Positions 1 to 8,043 of a stretch of 64,000 nt of DNA are shown one piece after another; within the stretch, counting starts at the first letter, position 1, and the number at the start of each line of letters is the position of its first letter. The position numbers and the translations under genes are program-made. The notes under the pieces were generated by a model. The model was not told where the DNA came from. It saw nothing but the letters and a program-made list of their open reading frames with translations, and searched no databases. The DNA comes from Alistipes sp. Its GTDB lineage: Bacteria; Bacteroidota; Bacteroidia; Bacteroidales; Rikenellaceae. The stretch covers positions 1 through 64,000 of the forward strand of contig JAFZFP010000008.1 in the NCBI GenBank assembly GCA_017555905.1, given 5' to 3'.

Positions 1-28
1 CCTGAGCCAGGATCAAACTCTCCATTGT
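1..28 (-). rRNA. 16S rRNA, 5' end only (partial)
   Basis: The reverse strand reads AGAGTTTGATCCTGGCTCAG, the conserved start of bacterial 16S rRNA. Aligning with the E. coli mature 5' end places base 1 near position 28. Only this tip lies in the window; the rest of the rRNA operon continues off the left edge. Confidence 0.95.
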
Positions 29-186
29 AAAAAAATTTATAATGTATTGTTAGAGTCCTGACTGTTTCAATTTTTCCTAAAAGGAAATTGACAGATAAAT
101 ACTACACTTTTCTCTCAATATAAAAACCAGTAAATCAAAGAACCATTTTTAGTTCACTTTCGAACCTCATTTTTGAGGTGGGAAAG
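29..186 (-). promoter_or_regulatory. rRNA operon leader
   Basis: This is the transcribed leader between the nearest rRNA promoter and the 16S 5' end. It is AT-rich and contains an imperfect stem-loop at about 62-94, with arms around CAATTT and AAATTG. This could be part of the precursor processing stem; the partner lies outside the window. No open reading frame here looks real. Confidence 0.5.
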
Positions 187-191
187 TGGTG

Positions 192-223
192 CAAAGGTAA
201 GGCAAATTTTTCAAACCACCAAA
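192..223 (-). promoter_or_regulatory. rRNA promoter P1 (nearest the 16S gene)
   Basis: On the reverse strand a TTTG (220-223) is followed after 20 bases by TACCTTTG (192-199). This fits the Bacteroidetes primary sigma factor consensus TTTG, 19-21 bases, TAnnTTTG exactly. The start point would be near 185. Confidence 0.8.
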
Positions 224-303
224 TTTTTGGAAGATTTTTTTTTAAAAATTTTTTCTAAGAACCTTTTGCGTTGCCTCGCCAGTTTTAGAGGCGAAAGCGG
301 TTG

Positions 304-335
304 CAAAGGTAAGGCAAAATTTTTAAACTACCAAA
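304..335 (-). promoter_or_regulatory. rRNA promoter P2
   Basis: On the reverse strand TTTG (332-335), 20 bases, TACCTTTG (304-311). The -7 element is identical to that of the unit closer to the 16S gene and the spacing is the same. Confidence 0.8.
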
Positions 336-417
336 TTTTTGATGAACTTTTTTTCATCACCTTTTTAAAGAACCTTTGTGCTTTCAAGTCATACGCTGTA
401 TTTCTTGATTGCGGGTG

Positions 418-448
418 CAAAGGTAGTACATATTTTTTAATCTCCAAA
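418..448 (-). promoter_or_regulatory. rRNA promoter P3 (farthest upstream)
   Basis: On the reverse strand TTTG (445-448), 19 bases, TACCTTTG (418-425). Third copy of the same promoter, in the most diverged repeat unit. Confidence 0.75.
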
Positions 449-470
449 CATTTTTGAAACTTTTTTCACA

Positions 471-804
471 TTATTTTTAGCCACTTTTTTAAACTGCGTT
501 GTATTTCAATACTTTACGTTATAAAGATTTTTCAGAGACATTTTCCCTTTATATAATATATATAGGTATAGTCCTTTTTCCCTATTTTGGTACAATCGAG
601 AGGATGTGAAACTTTTTCGGCAAAAGCATCCATTTATCCCCTTCTAAGTCCGAATTTTTCTTGATTTTAATTTGCTCAATCCCCCAAAAAGGGAATTAAT
701 CCATCTGATATAATGGTAAGATTACTCGCAATTTTCTTCTATAGAGATGCCGAACAGGTTGCATCAGCAAGTGAAACTATCGTGAAACAGTCCGCAAAAA
801 GATA
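471..804. other. Intergenic stretch without a recognised gene
   Basis: AT-rich spacer between the rRNA promoters and the purA terminator. It holds short homopolymer runs and the motif TATATATAGGTATAG near 557-571, which recurs near 5254-5268. I see no convincing coding region or RNA gene. Confidence 0.6.
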
Positions 805-844
805 GAATAAAAAAGAGGAGCCACCCGAAAATATCGGATGGCTC
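805..844 (-). terminator. purA: Rho-independent terminator of purA
   Basis: An 11-bp stem (818-828 with 834-844, one wobble pair) with a 5-base loop is followed on the reverse strand by a run of T (about 805-815). It lies 45 bp beyond the purA stop. Confidence 0.85.
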
Positions 845-888
845 GCTACAGAGAGGGGCAACTACCCCACTACTTTCTTAGAAATTTC

Positions 889-2251
<1,363 letters not shown>

Positions 2252-2302
2252 CATTTCGCCAAAGGAAAGTTATCAACAGATTATAAAATTATCACCTCCC
2301 GA

Positions 2303-3559
2303 CTACTTAGCAGGGCGATTTATGAGGTGTTCCATCACAATAACCATAATAACGCCCATAGCGAAGCCATTTCCAACGAGTGGCTCAATGACCGAAGGAA
2401 CGATTCCGCGAGGCATCATCTGGAAGAGGAGTGCCACCATAATAGGAAGACCTATGGTGAGACCATCGGCAAAACTCTGGACAGATTTTGTGTTGTGTGT
2501 CATCTCTAGACCAGCAGCCAACTGCGTACCCATCAAGAAGAGGAGTATAACTCCGATAACGGGATTAGGGATATTGAGCAACACCCAGATAAGGTCGGGC
2601 CACAAGGCACACAGCGCCAACAGAATAGTTGCGGGTACCAATGCCCAACGTGAGGCACAACCAGTAGAGGCGATAACGCCTGGACTCATCGAGTAGTTCA
2701 CAGGGCCAAGGACTCCCATTGCGCCAGACACAATGTTCATCGCTCCCGTGATGCGGACACCACGCTTTAGGCGCGAGTCCATACCTTCGAGGTTGAGCAT
2801 ACGGCCAAGTGACTCTATAGAGCCGATATCGTTAATCAACAGAGCGATATAACAAATAACAAAGGCTACTACAAGGCTCGCACTAACCTCCACATCGCTA
2901 AGGAAGAGGCCACGAAGCGATACAGCACTCTCGGCCGACTCAGGCATAGGAAAGATGAGATAGTAGGCAACACTTCCCACGACCAGAGCAATGGGGATAA
3001 CCAAACTCTTAGCCACATCCTTCAACGTGCGATTCATAACAACCATAGCGACACACCCCACAACGGCAAATACAAGGCCAAAGAGGTGAACACCCTCAGA
3101 GGCACCTGCAGGGAATACAAGTCCCTTGATGACTGTTGAGAGGGTGAAGGCTATGAGCATAAGGATAACGATGACTATGCGTGGGGTGAAGAGGCGTTGT
3201 ACGAAGCGCAACATATTGCCAAAGGTGAGCAGAGACACCAACGCTCCTCCAAGGGCTATTGAGGTATAGATAGCCGAGACACTCGCTCCAGCACCCAACG
3301 ACGACAACACGCCGACGAGAAGTACCGCAGCAGGGCCTACGACCAACGGCATACGGTGGCCCCAAAGCACTTGTACGAGTCCCGTGATGCCCATCACGGC
3401 AAAGAGTTTCTGAGCATAGAAGAGTTTCTCGCCAGGCGTACCCTGCGCCACGAAGACACTCGTAGCGACCACAGCAACAGCCAAGATAAACCACTGCATA
3501 GCATAGAGCGCCATCTGGCCGATGGGCAACCTATCGTCGATATTATACTTTAGTTTCAT
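2303..3559 (-). CDS. NCS2-family nucleobase permease (uracil/xanthine type)
   Basis: Inner-membrane transporter predicted to import a purine or pyrimidine base with a cation. From the ATG at 3559 it has 418 residues, the usual size for NCS2 proteins such as UraA and XanP, with about a dozen hydrophobic segments. The stretch PVNYSMSPGVIASTGCASRW corresponds to the conserved substrate region of the family (residues about 285-305). An upstream in-frame extension to 3640 adds 27 residues unlike a transporter N-terminus and was not used. The substrate cannot be read from the sequence; being next to purA makes a purine plausible. It follows the GadC-like gene on the same strand, but a hairpin lies between them. 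Confidence 0.85.
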   Translation of the reverse strand: MKLKYNIDDRLPIGQMALYAMQWFILAVAVVATSVFVAQGTPGEKLFYAQKLFAVMGITGLVQVLWGHRMPLVVGPAAVLLVGVLSSLGAGASVSAIYTSIALGGALVSLLTFGNMLRFVQRLFTPRIVIVILMLIAFTLSTVIKGLVFPAGASEGVHLFGLVFAVVGCVAMVVMNRTLKDVAKSLVIPIALVVGSVAYYLIFPMPESAESAVSLRGLFLSDVEVSASLVVAFVICYIALLINDIGSIESLGRMLNLEGMDSRLKRGVRITGAMNIVSGAMGVLGPVNYSMSPGVIASTGCASRWALVPATILLALCALWPDLIWVLLNIPNPVIGVILLFLMGTQLAAGLEMTHNTKSVQSFADGLTIGLPIMVALLFQMMPRGIVPSVIEPLVGNGFAMGVIMVIVMEHLINRPAK

Positions 3560-3583
3560 ACATCTATTTTTTAAGCACAAGGG

Positions 3584-3591
3584 CAAATATA
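3584..3591 (-). promoter_or_regulatory. Candidate -7 element for the NCS2 permease
   Basis: Reverse-strand TATATTTG, 25 bp before the start codon. No good -33 element is seen at the right distance, so this is weak. Confidence 0.35.
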
Positions 3592-3643
3592 CAAAAATTA
3601 TTTTAGTTTCTAACCCAAACCTCACTACCCTTTTACACAAGAA

Positions 3644-3671
3644 GGGGCCGAATCTCTAACGACCCGGCCCC
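3644..3671 (-). terminator. Hairpin terminator after the amino-acid antiporter
   Basis: GGGGCCG (3644-3650) pairs with CGGCCCC (3665-3671). On the reverse strand the stem is followed by CTTCTTGTGT, a poor T-run, so termination may be partial. Confidence 0.5.
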
Positions 3672-3699
3672 GAAAAGAGTACTATGTAATACCCCACGC

Positions 3700-5157
3700 C
3701 TACTTCTCCCACTCGAACTTCTCGAAATCGGAATCGGCACTGCGCCACGTAGGACGACGCAAGGCGTAGATGATGAATGGTATGCCCACGAAGATAATAG
3801 CACCTACGATAAGCACCACGAACCACACCGTCTTGCTACCTACGGCAATCTGTGAAGGTGGAATGAAACTTAGGACAAAGGCCAAGAGCGAACCACAGAA
3901 TCCCAAGCCCGCCAAGATCCACATAAGGCCGTTACCCTTAGCACCAAGGCGGAAGGGGCGATCCCTCTTTGGGAGTTTATAGCGGAGGGTGATAGCAGCA
4001 GCGAACATCAACATATACATAATCAAGTAGAGCAACACGGTCATCTGCGAGAGAATCTGGTAGAAACTCTGCACCGAAGGCATCACCACGAACAACAGGC
4101 CGAGGATGGTGACGATGACACCCTGCACAAGAAGGATATTACGCTGAACACCCTGGTTGTTTGTCTTCTGGAAGAATGGGGGCAGATATCCTGCACGACC
4201 CACGGTGAAGATACCCTTCGAAGGACCTGCAACCCACGTAAGCACACCTGCCAAGACACCAAAGACCAACATAATGGCTATCACCGAGCCCATCCACGAC
4301 ATACGCAAGTAACTGAAATAGTTGTCGAAGCCGATGAGCAGGGTCTGCGTAAGGCTAATATCCTTAGCAGGAACGATGATACCGAGGGCAAACGTACCTA
4401 AGATAAATATCAATACCGTGATGAGCGAGCCAATGATGATAGCACGTGGGTAGTTACGCTTGGGGTTATCGACCTCCATAACATGGATACCCATCATCTC
4501 CATACCAGCATAGAAGAGGAAGATACTACTTGCCAAGACGAGGTTATCGAAATTCGTGAGGTCGGGGAAGAAGCCATTCTTCATCGGCAAGTTATTGTGA
4601 CCACCCGTGGCGAGGTAGATTATAGCGAGGATGATGAGCAGACCCGCAGGGATGATCGTACCGATGATACCACCCCACTTACTCACCTTGCCGACCCAGC
4701 CGAGACCCTTGAGCGAGATAAACGTCGCAATCCAATAGATGGCCAAAACGACGATGAGCGTGAAGAGCCTATTTGAGGCCAGTGCTGCATCGGTGGTGGT
4801 GTCCATACCGATAAAGGCAATGCTCACAGCACCAAAGGTAAGTACCGTAGGGTACCAAATTGTCGATTGGATCCACTGCAACCAAATGGCAAGGAAACCT
4901 GCTCGCGCGCCAAAGGCTTCACCAACCCAGCGGAAGACACCGCCCTGCTTATCTGCAAACATAGCGGCAAGTTCGGCCGCAACCATCGCCGTAGGGATGA
5001 GGAAGACTATGGCAGCAAAGAGGTAGTAGAATGCCGATTGCAAACCATAGATGGCCTCTGTGGCCAGACCTCGAAGGCTCACCACGGCCGTAACATTCAT
5101 TATAGCCAACGTCATCACACTAAGACGAAAGGCCATAGACTTACTATTACTCTGCAT
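3700..5157 (-). CDS. APC-family amino-acid antiporter, GadC-like
   Basis: Inner-membrane transporter of the amino acid-polyamine-organocation superfamily with about 12 membrane segments (485 residues from the ATG at 5157). Several blocks resemble the glutamate/GABA antiporter GadC: GGVFRWVGEAFG near residue 75, FFPDLTNFDNLV near 205, a glycine/methionine-rich helix with NPKRNYPRA near 250, and WVAGPSKGIF near 310. GadC works with glutamate decarboxylase in acid resistance, but no decarboxylase is seen in the window, so the exchange substrates are unknown. The start at 5157 is chosen because the next 13 in-frame codons upstream look untranslated; Met at 5136 is an alternative. It is transcribed alone, with a hairpin downstream. 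Confidence 0.8.
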   Translation of the reverse strand: MQSNSKSMAFRLSVMTLAIMNVTAVVSLRGLATEAIYGLQSAFYYLFAAIVFLIPTAMVAAELAAMFADKQGGVFRWVGEAFGARAGFLAIWLQWIQSTIWYPTVLTFGAVSIAFIGMDTTTDAALASNRLFTLIVVLAIYWIATFISLKGLGWVGKVSKWGGIIGTIIPAGLLIILAIIYLATGGHNNLPMKNGFFPDLTNFDNLVLASSIFLFYAGMEMMGIHVMEVDNPKRNYPRAIIIGSLITVLIFILGTFALGIIVPAKDISLTQTLLIGFDNYFSYLRMSWMGSVIAIMLVFGVLAGVLTWVAGPSKGIFTVGRAGYLPPFFQKTNNQGVQRNILLVQGVIVTILGLLFVVMPSVQSFYQILSQMTVLLYLIMYMLMFAAAITLRYKLPKRDRPFRLGAKGNGLMWILAGLGFCGSLLAFVLSFIPPSQIAVGSKTVWFVVLIVGAIIFVGIPFIIYALRRPTWRSADSDFEKFEWEK

Positions 5158-5459
5158 AACATTGAAGTTTAAATAATACCACCCTCCATTACGCAATTAT
5201 AGTGCAAATCGAAAAAATTATAGAGGCCAATCACACCGCGCGTGCGTATATTATATATATAGGTATAGGTCAAACTCCCACAATTTTAGGACGTTTTGAG
5301 AGTTTCATATACAGTTTAGGGCAATTAAACGTAGCCCTATACCACTATCTTGTTGATATTCAACATTAAACACCATAAAGGCGATAGACTGTGCCTTTAG
5401 CAATTACCTGTACTATAAATATTCCTTATACCCAAATAAAAACAAAGAATAGAAAACCT
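5158..5459. other. Intergenic region between divergent genes
   Basis: About 300 bp of AT-rich sequence between the leftward antiporter and rightward rubrerythrin. It contains TATATATAGGTATAG (about 5254-5268), also found near 557, and a weak stem AAAGGC/GCCTTT (5377-5398). No gene recognised. Confidence 0.6.
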
Positions 5460-5490
5460 ATTGCAATTGACGAAATATGTATTATCTTTG
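5460..5490 (+). promoter_or_regulatory. Rubrerythrin promoter
   Basis: ATTG (5460-5463), 19 bases, TATCTTTG (5483-5490): a good Bacteroidetes promoter. Start near 5497 gives a leader of about 50 bases. Confidence 0.75.
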
Positions 5491-5545
5491 CAACAGGAAA
5501 AGGAAATAACAACAAAAACAATAAACCTATAAAACTTAAAAGAGT

Positions 5546-6082
5546 ATGAAAGATTTGAAAGGAACTAAGACTGAGAAGAACTTGTGGGAGGCTTTTGCTG
5601 GTGAGTCACAGGCACGCAACAAGTATACATATTTTGCATCAAAGGCAAAGAAGGACGGCTACGTTCAGATTGCTAAGATTTTCGAGGAGACTGCTGCTAA
5701 CGAGAAGGAGCACGCTGAGATTTGGTTCAAGTTGCTCAAAGGCATCGGTTCAACTGCTGAGAACCTCAAGTCTGCTGCCGAGGGTGAGAACTACGAGTGG
5801 ACAGATATGTACGCTCAGATGGCAGTAGATGCTCGTGAGGAGGGCTTCGACCACATCGCATTCCTCTTCGAGGAGGTTGGTAAGATCGAGCGCGAGCACG
5901 AGGAGCGTTACCGCAAACTCTTGGCTAACGTAGAGGGTGGCTTAGTATTCTCTCGCGACGGCGATATGATCTGGCAGTGCTCAAACTGCGGTCACATCCA
6001 CGTAGGCCAGAAGGCTCCTGAGGTATGTCCAGTATGTGTTCACCCACAGGCTTACTTCCAGATCAAGGCTGAGAACTATTAA
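5546..6082 (+). CDS. rbr: Rubrerythrin
   Basis: Rubrerythrin reduces hydrogen peroxide in the cytosol of anaerobes and is a standard oxidative-stress defence of Bacteroidales. The 178 residues show the two-part structure: an N-terminal four-helix diiron domain (residues about 8-140) with glutamates and histidines in EKEHAEIW and EREHEERY, and a C-terminal rubredoxin-like domain with C-x2-C (CSNCGH, near 150) and C-x2-C (CPVC, near 166). All four iron-binding cysteines are present. It has its own promoter and a strong terminator, so it is probably a single-gene unit, although read-through into the ZIP transporter 71 bp downstream is possible. Confidence 0.96.
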   Translation: MKDLKGTKTEKNLWEAFAGESQARNKYTYFASKAKKDGYVQIAKIFEETAANEKEHAEIWFKLLKGIGSTAENLKSAAEGENYEWTDMYAQMAVDAREEGFDHIAFLFEEVGKIEREHEERYRKLLANVEGGLVFSRDGDMIWQCSNCGHIHVGQKAPEVCPVCVHPQAYFQIKAENY

Positions 6083-6105
6083 TAGTCTACAAAACCAATA
6101 GAAAT

Positions 6106-6138
6106 AGCCCTGCCCCAATCGGGGTTGGGCTATTTTTT
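6106..6138 (+). terminator. Rubrerythrin terminator
   Basis: Stem AGCCC-x2-CCCC pairing with GGGG-x2-GGGCT, followed by six T residues (6133-6138). It ends 15 bp before the ZIP gene starts. Confidence 0.85.
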
Positions 6139-6153
6139 GCTTAAGGAGATTCT

Positions 6154-6930
6154 ATGAACACTCTATCAATCATAGCAATTCCATTTTTAGGAACAATCCT
6201 CGGTGCTTCGACGGTACTTTTCGCGCGTCGAAGTGTCTCGGCACGGCTCAACAATGCCCTACTCGGCTTTGCGGCAGGAGTGATGGTGGCAGCCTCTGTT
6301 TGGTCACTCATCATCCCCTCGATAGATCTCGCCGAATGGATGGGACGCTTAAGTTGGATACCTGCTGCCGTAGGCATCATCCTCGGTATGCTCTTCCTAC
6401 TACTGCTCGACAGCCTCGTGCCTCATACCCACCCTGGCACCGACACACGCGAGGGACTTAAGTCATCGTTGGGTAAGCGACAGATGCTTATGCTTGCCGT
6501 GACACTACACAACATCCCCGAGGGTATGGCCGTGGGAGCAGTTATTGCGGGTGCGCTTACGGGAAATACGGGAATCACCGTAGCCTCAGCAACCGCCTTG
6601 GCGATAGGTATGGCAATACAGAATGTACCTGAGGGGGCTATAATATCTCTTCCGCTACGTGCCGATGGAGCGAGTCGTCGTCGAGCATTCTCACTCGGAG
6701 CGCTCTCTGGCATCGTCGAGCCTATATCGGCAATAGTGATGATACTCCTATTCGACCATATAGCCCCTCTACTACCCTACTTGCTCTCCTTCTCGGCAGG
6801 AGCGATGCTCTACGTCGTAGTCGAGGAGTTAATCCCCGAAACGCAGCAGGGGCAACACTCCGACATCGGAACTATAGCCTTTGCCGTAGGTTTTGTAATA
6901 ATGATGATCTTGGATGTAGCGCTATCATAG
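6154..6930 (+). CDS. ZIP-family metal transporter (ZupT-like)
   Basis: Inner-membrane carrier predicted to import divalent metal such as zinc, iron or manganese. The 258 residues form about eight membrane helices. The two hallmark metal-binding motifs of ZIP proteins are present: HNIPEG (residues about 115-120) and NVPEG (about 152-156). A histidine-containing loop HTHPG precedes helix 4. The start ATG at 6154 follows a purine-rich AAGGAG, unusually strong for this group. It follows the rubrerythrin terminator closely and has no obvious promoter, so expression may depend on read-through. Metal preference cannot be told from sequence. Confidence 0.88.
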   Translation: MNTLSIIAIPFLGTILGASTVLFARRSVSARLNNALLGFAAGVMVAASVWSLIIPSIDLAEWMGRLSWIPAAVGIILGMLFLLLLDSLVPHTHPGTDTREGLKSSLGKRQMLMLAVTLHNIPEGMAVGAVIAGALTGNTGITVASATALAIGMAIQNVPEGAIISLPLRADGASRRRAFSLGALSGIVEPISAIVMILLFDHIAPLLPYLLSFSAGAMLYVVVEELIPETQQGQHSDIGTIAFAVGFVIMMILDVALS

Positions 6931-6935
6931 CCAAC

Positions 6936-6973
6936 ATAAAAAAGAGTGAGGGTGTCCCGAAACGGACACCCTC
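6936..6973. terminator. Convergent terminator
   Basis: GAGGGTGTCC (6948-6957) pairs perfectly with GGACACCCTC (6964-6973). On the reverse strand it is followed by TCTTTTTTATG, so it best serves the leftward FKBP operon; it can also stop the rightward ZIP gene. Confidence 0.85.
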
Positions 6974-7001
6974 ATCATTTATCGAATCTCTTCTACAAAG
7001 A

Positions 7002-8006
7002 TTACTCCTCTGGGTTTACCTTGTGAAGCTCAACCTTGAACTCCAAAGCCTCGTTAGGACCAATCTTTGGAGCTGAACCACGCTCCTTGTAAGCCAACTC
7101 AGATGGGATCCACAAAGTGATCTGGCCACCCTCGCCAACGAGTTTCATACCCTCAGTCCAACCGCTGATAACACGGTTCAAAGCGAATGAGATAGGCTCA
7201 CCACGCTCATAGCTTGAGTCGAAGACCTCACCAGTGCGAGTCTTACCCTCGTAGTCTACCTTTACTACATCGGTATCCTCAGTAGCGAAAACGTCGTTAC
7301 CCTCGCGGTCGATACGATAGAGCAAGCCAGAAGCGGTCTTAACAACGCCCTCCTGAGCCTCTACCTCCTCCAACCACTTAGCTGAAGCAGCGGCATTCTC
7401 CTCCTTAGCCTTTGCGAACTCTGCAGCAGCCTTCTCCTGCATACGCTTAGAGTGGTTAGCGAAAGCCTGGTTGATCTGCTGAGTGTTCATACGAAGCAAT
7501 GAGTCAGCCAACTCAACACTCTCCAACGCAAAAGCATCGTCCATAGCGCCAAGGATATCCTTCAACACGATATCTGCCTCTACTGACTTAACAGCAGCAC
7601 CGAAGTTCTTACCAATCATAGTAGATACACGCTCGCGTGTGAACTCCTCATTGAATACTGGAGGCAATGCTGGAAGTGTATCAGGCTGGTCGCTACCAGA
7701 CATCTCGCGCATACGCTTAGTGTTCATAAATGGCATCAACACAGTGAACTGGTACTGCATCATATCGTTGCGAAGCTGCTGTACCTCCTCGCCCTCGAGG
7801 TCACCATTCTTGTAGAAATCCTTGAGGTTTGTAATGATGATGTCGCGATCCAAGTCCAAATCCTCCATACCGAAGCGGAGGTTCATACCCAAATCAACAC
7901 CGATAGCGTAAGACAATGAATCGATCTGCTTAGATCGGTTGCTGCCACAACCTGTGACACTCAACAAGGTAGCAACAGCTACCACAAAAAGAACTACTTT
8001 TTTCAT
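7002..8006 (-). CDS. FKBP-type peptidyl-prolyl isomerase lipoprotein
   Basis: Predicted periplasmic folding catalyst anchored by lipid. The first 20 residues form a lipoprotein signal with lipobox SVTGC (Cys20). Residues about 25-215 are helical and resemble the FKBP N-terminal dimerisation domain of Mip/FkpA proteins. Residues about 235-332 form the FKBP domain with VDYEGKTRTGEVFDSSY and a GWTEGM-type segment, and the conserved aliphatic/aromatic core appears intact. It lies 37 bp after the AsmA-like gene and ends the steroid-reductase operon, followed by a strong terminator. The co-transcription suggests envelope maintenance, but a link to steroid chemistry is not shown. Confidence 0.9.
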   Translation of the reverse strand: MKKVVLFVVAVATLLSVTGCGSNRSKQIDSLSYAIGVDLGMNLRFGMEDLDLDRDIIITNLKDFYKNGDLEGEEVQQLRNDMMQYQFTVLMPFMNTKRMREMSGSDQPDTLPALPPVFNEEFTRERVSTMIGKNFGAAVKSVEADIVLKDILGAMDDAFALESVELADSLLRMNTQQINQAFANHSKRMQEKAAAEFAKAKEENAAASAKWLEEVEAQEGVVKTASGLLYRIDREGNDVFATEDTDVVKVDYEGKTRTGEVFDSSYERGEPISFALNRVISGWTEGMKLVGEGGQITLWIPSELAYKERGSAPKIGPNEALEFKVELHKVNPEE

Positions 8007-8043
8007 CGTTTAATTAATTTTAAAATATTGTTTATATGCTTTT

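Larger units (their letters stand above)
138..470 (-). repeat. Three imperfect tandem repeats of about 113 bp carrying rRNA promoters
   Basis: Three units share, in the same order, an AAGAACC block, a TGCAAAGGTA block and a C(C)AAA-ATTTTT block. The TGCAAAGGTA cores lie at 190-199, 302-311 and 416-425, giving periods of 112 and 114 bp. Each unit carries one reverse-strand promoter. The promoter parts are better conserved than the sequence between them, as expected for a duplication kept for promoter function. Confidence 0.8.

Noticed and set aside
173-457. Rightward open frame of 94 codons in the rRNA promoter region
   Set aside because: It runs through the three promoter repeats, is rich in Phe and Lys from T/A runs, has no family likeness, and the repeats are better explained as reverse-strand promoters.
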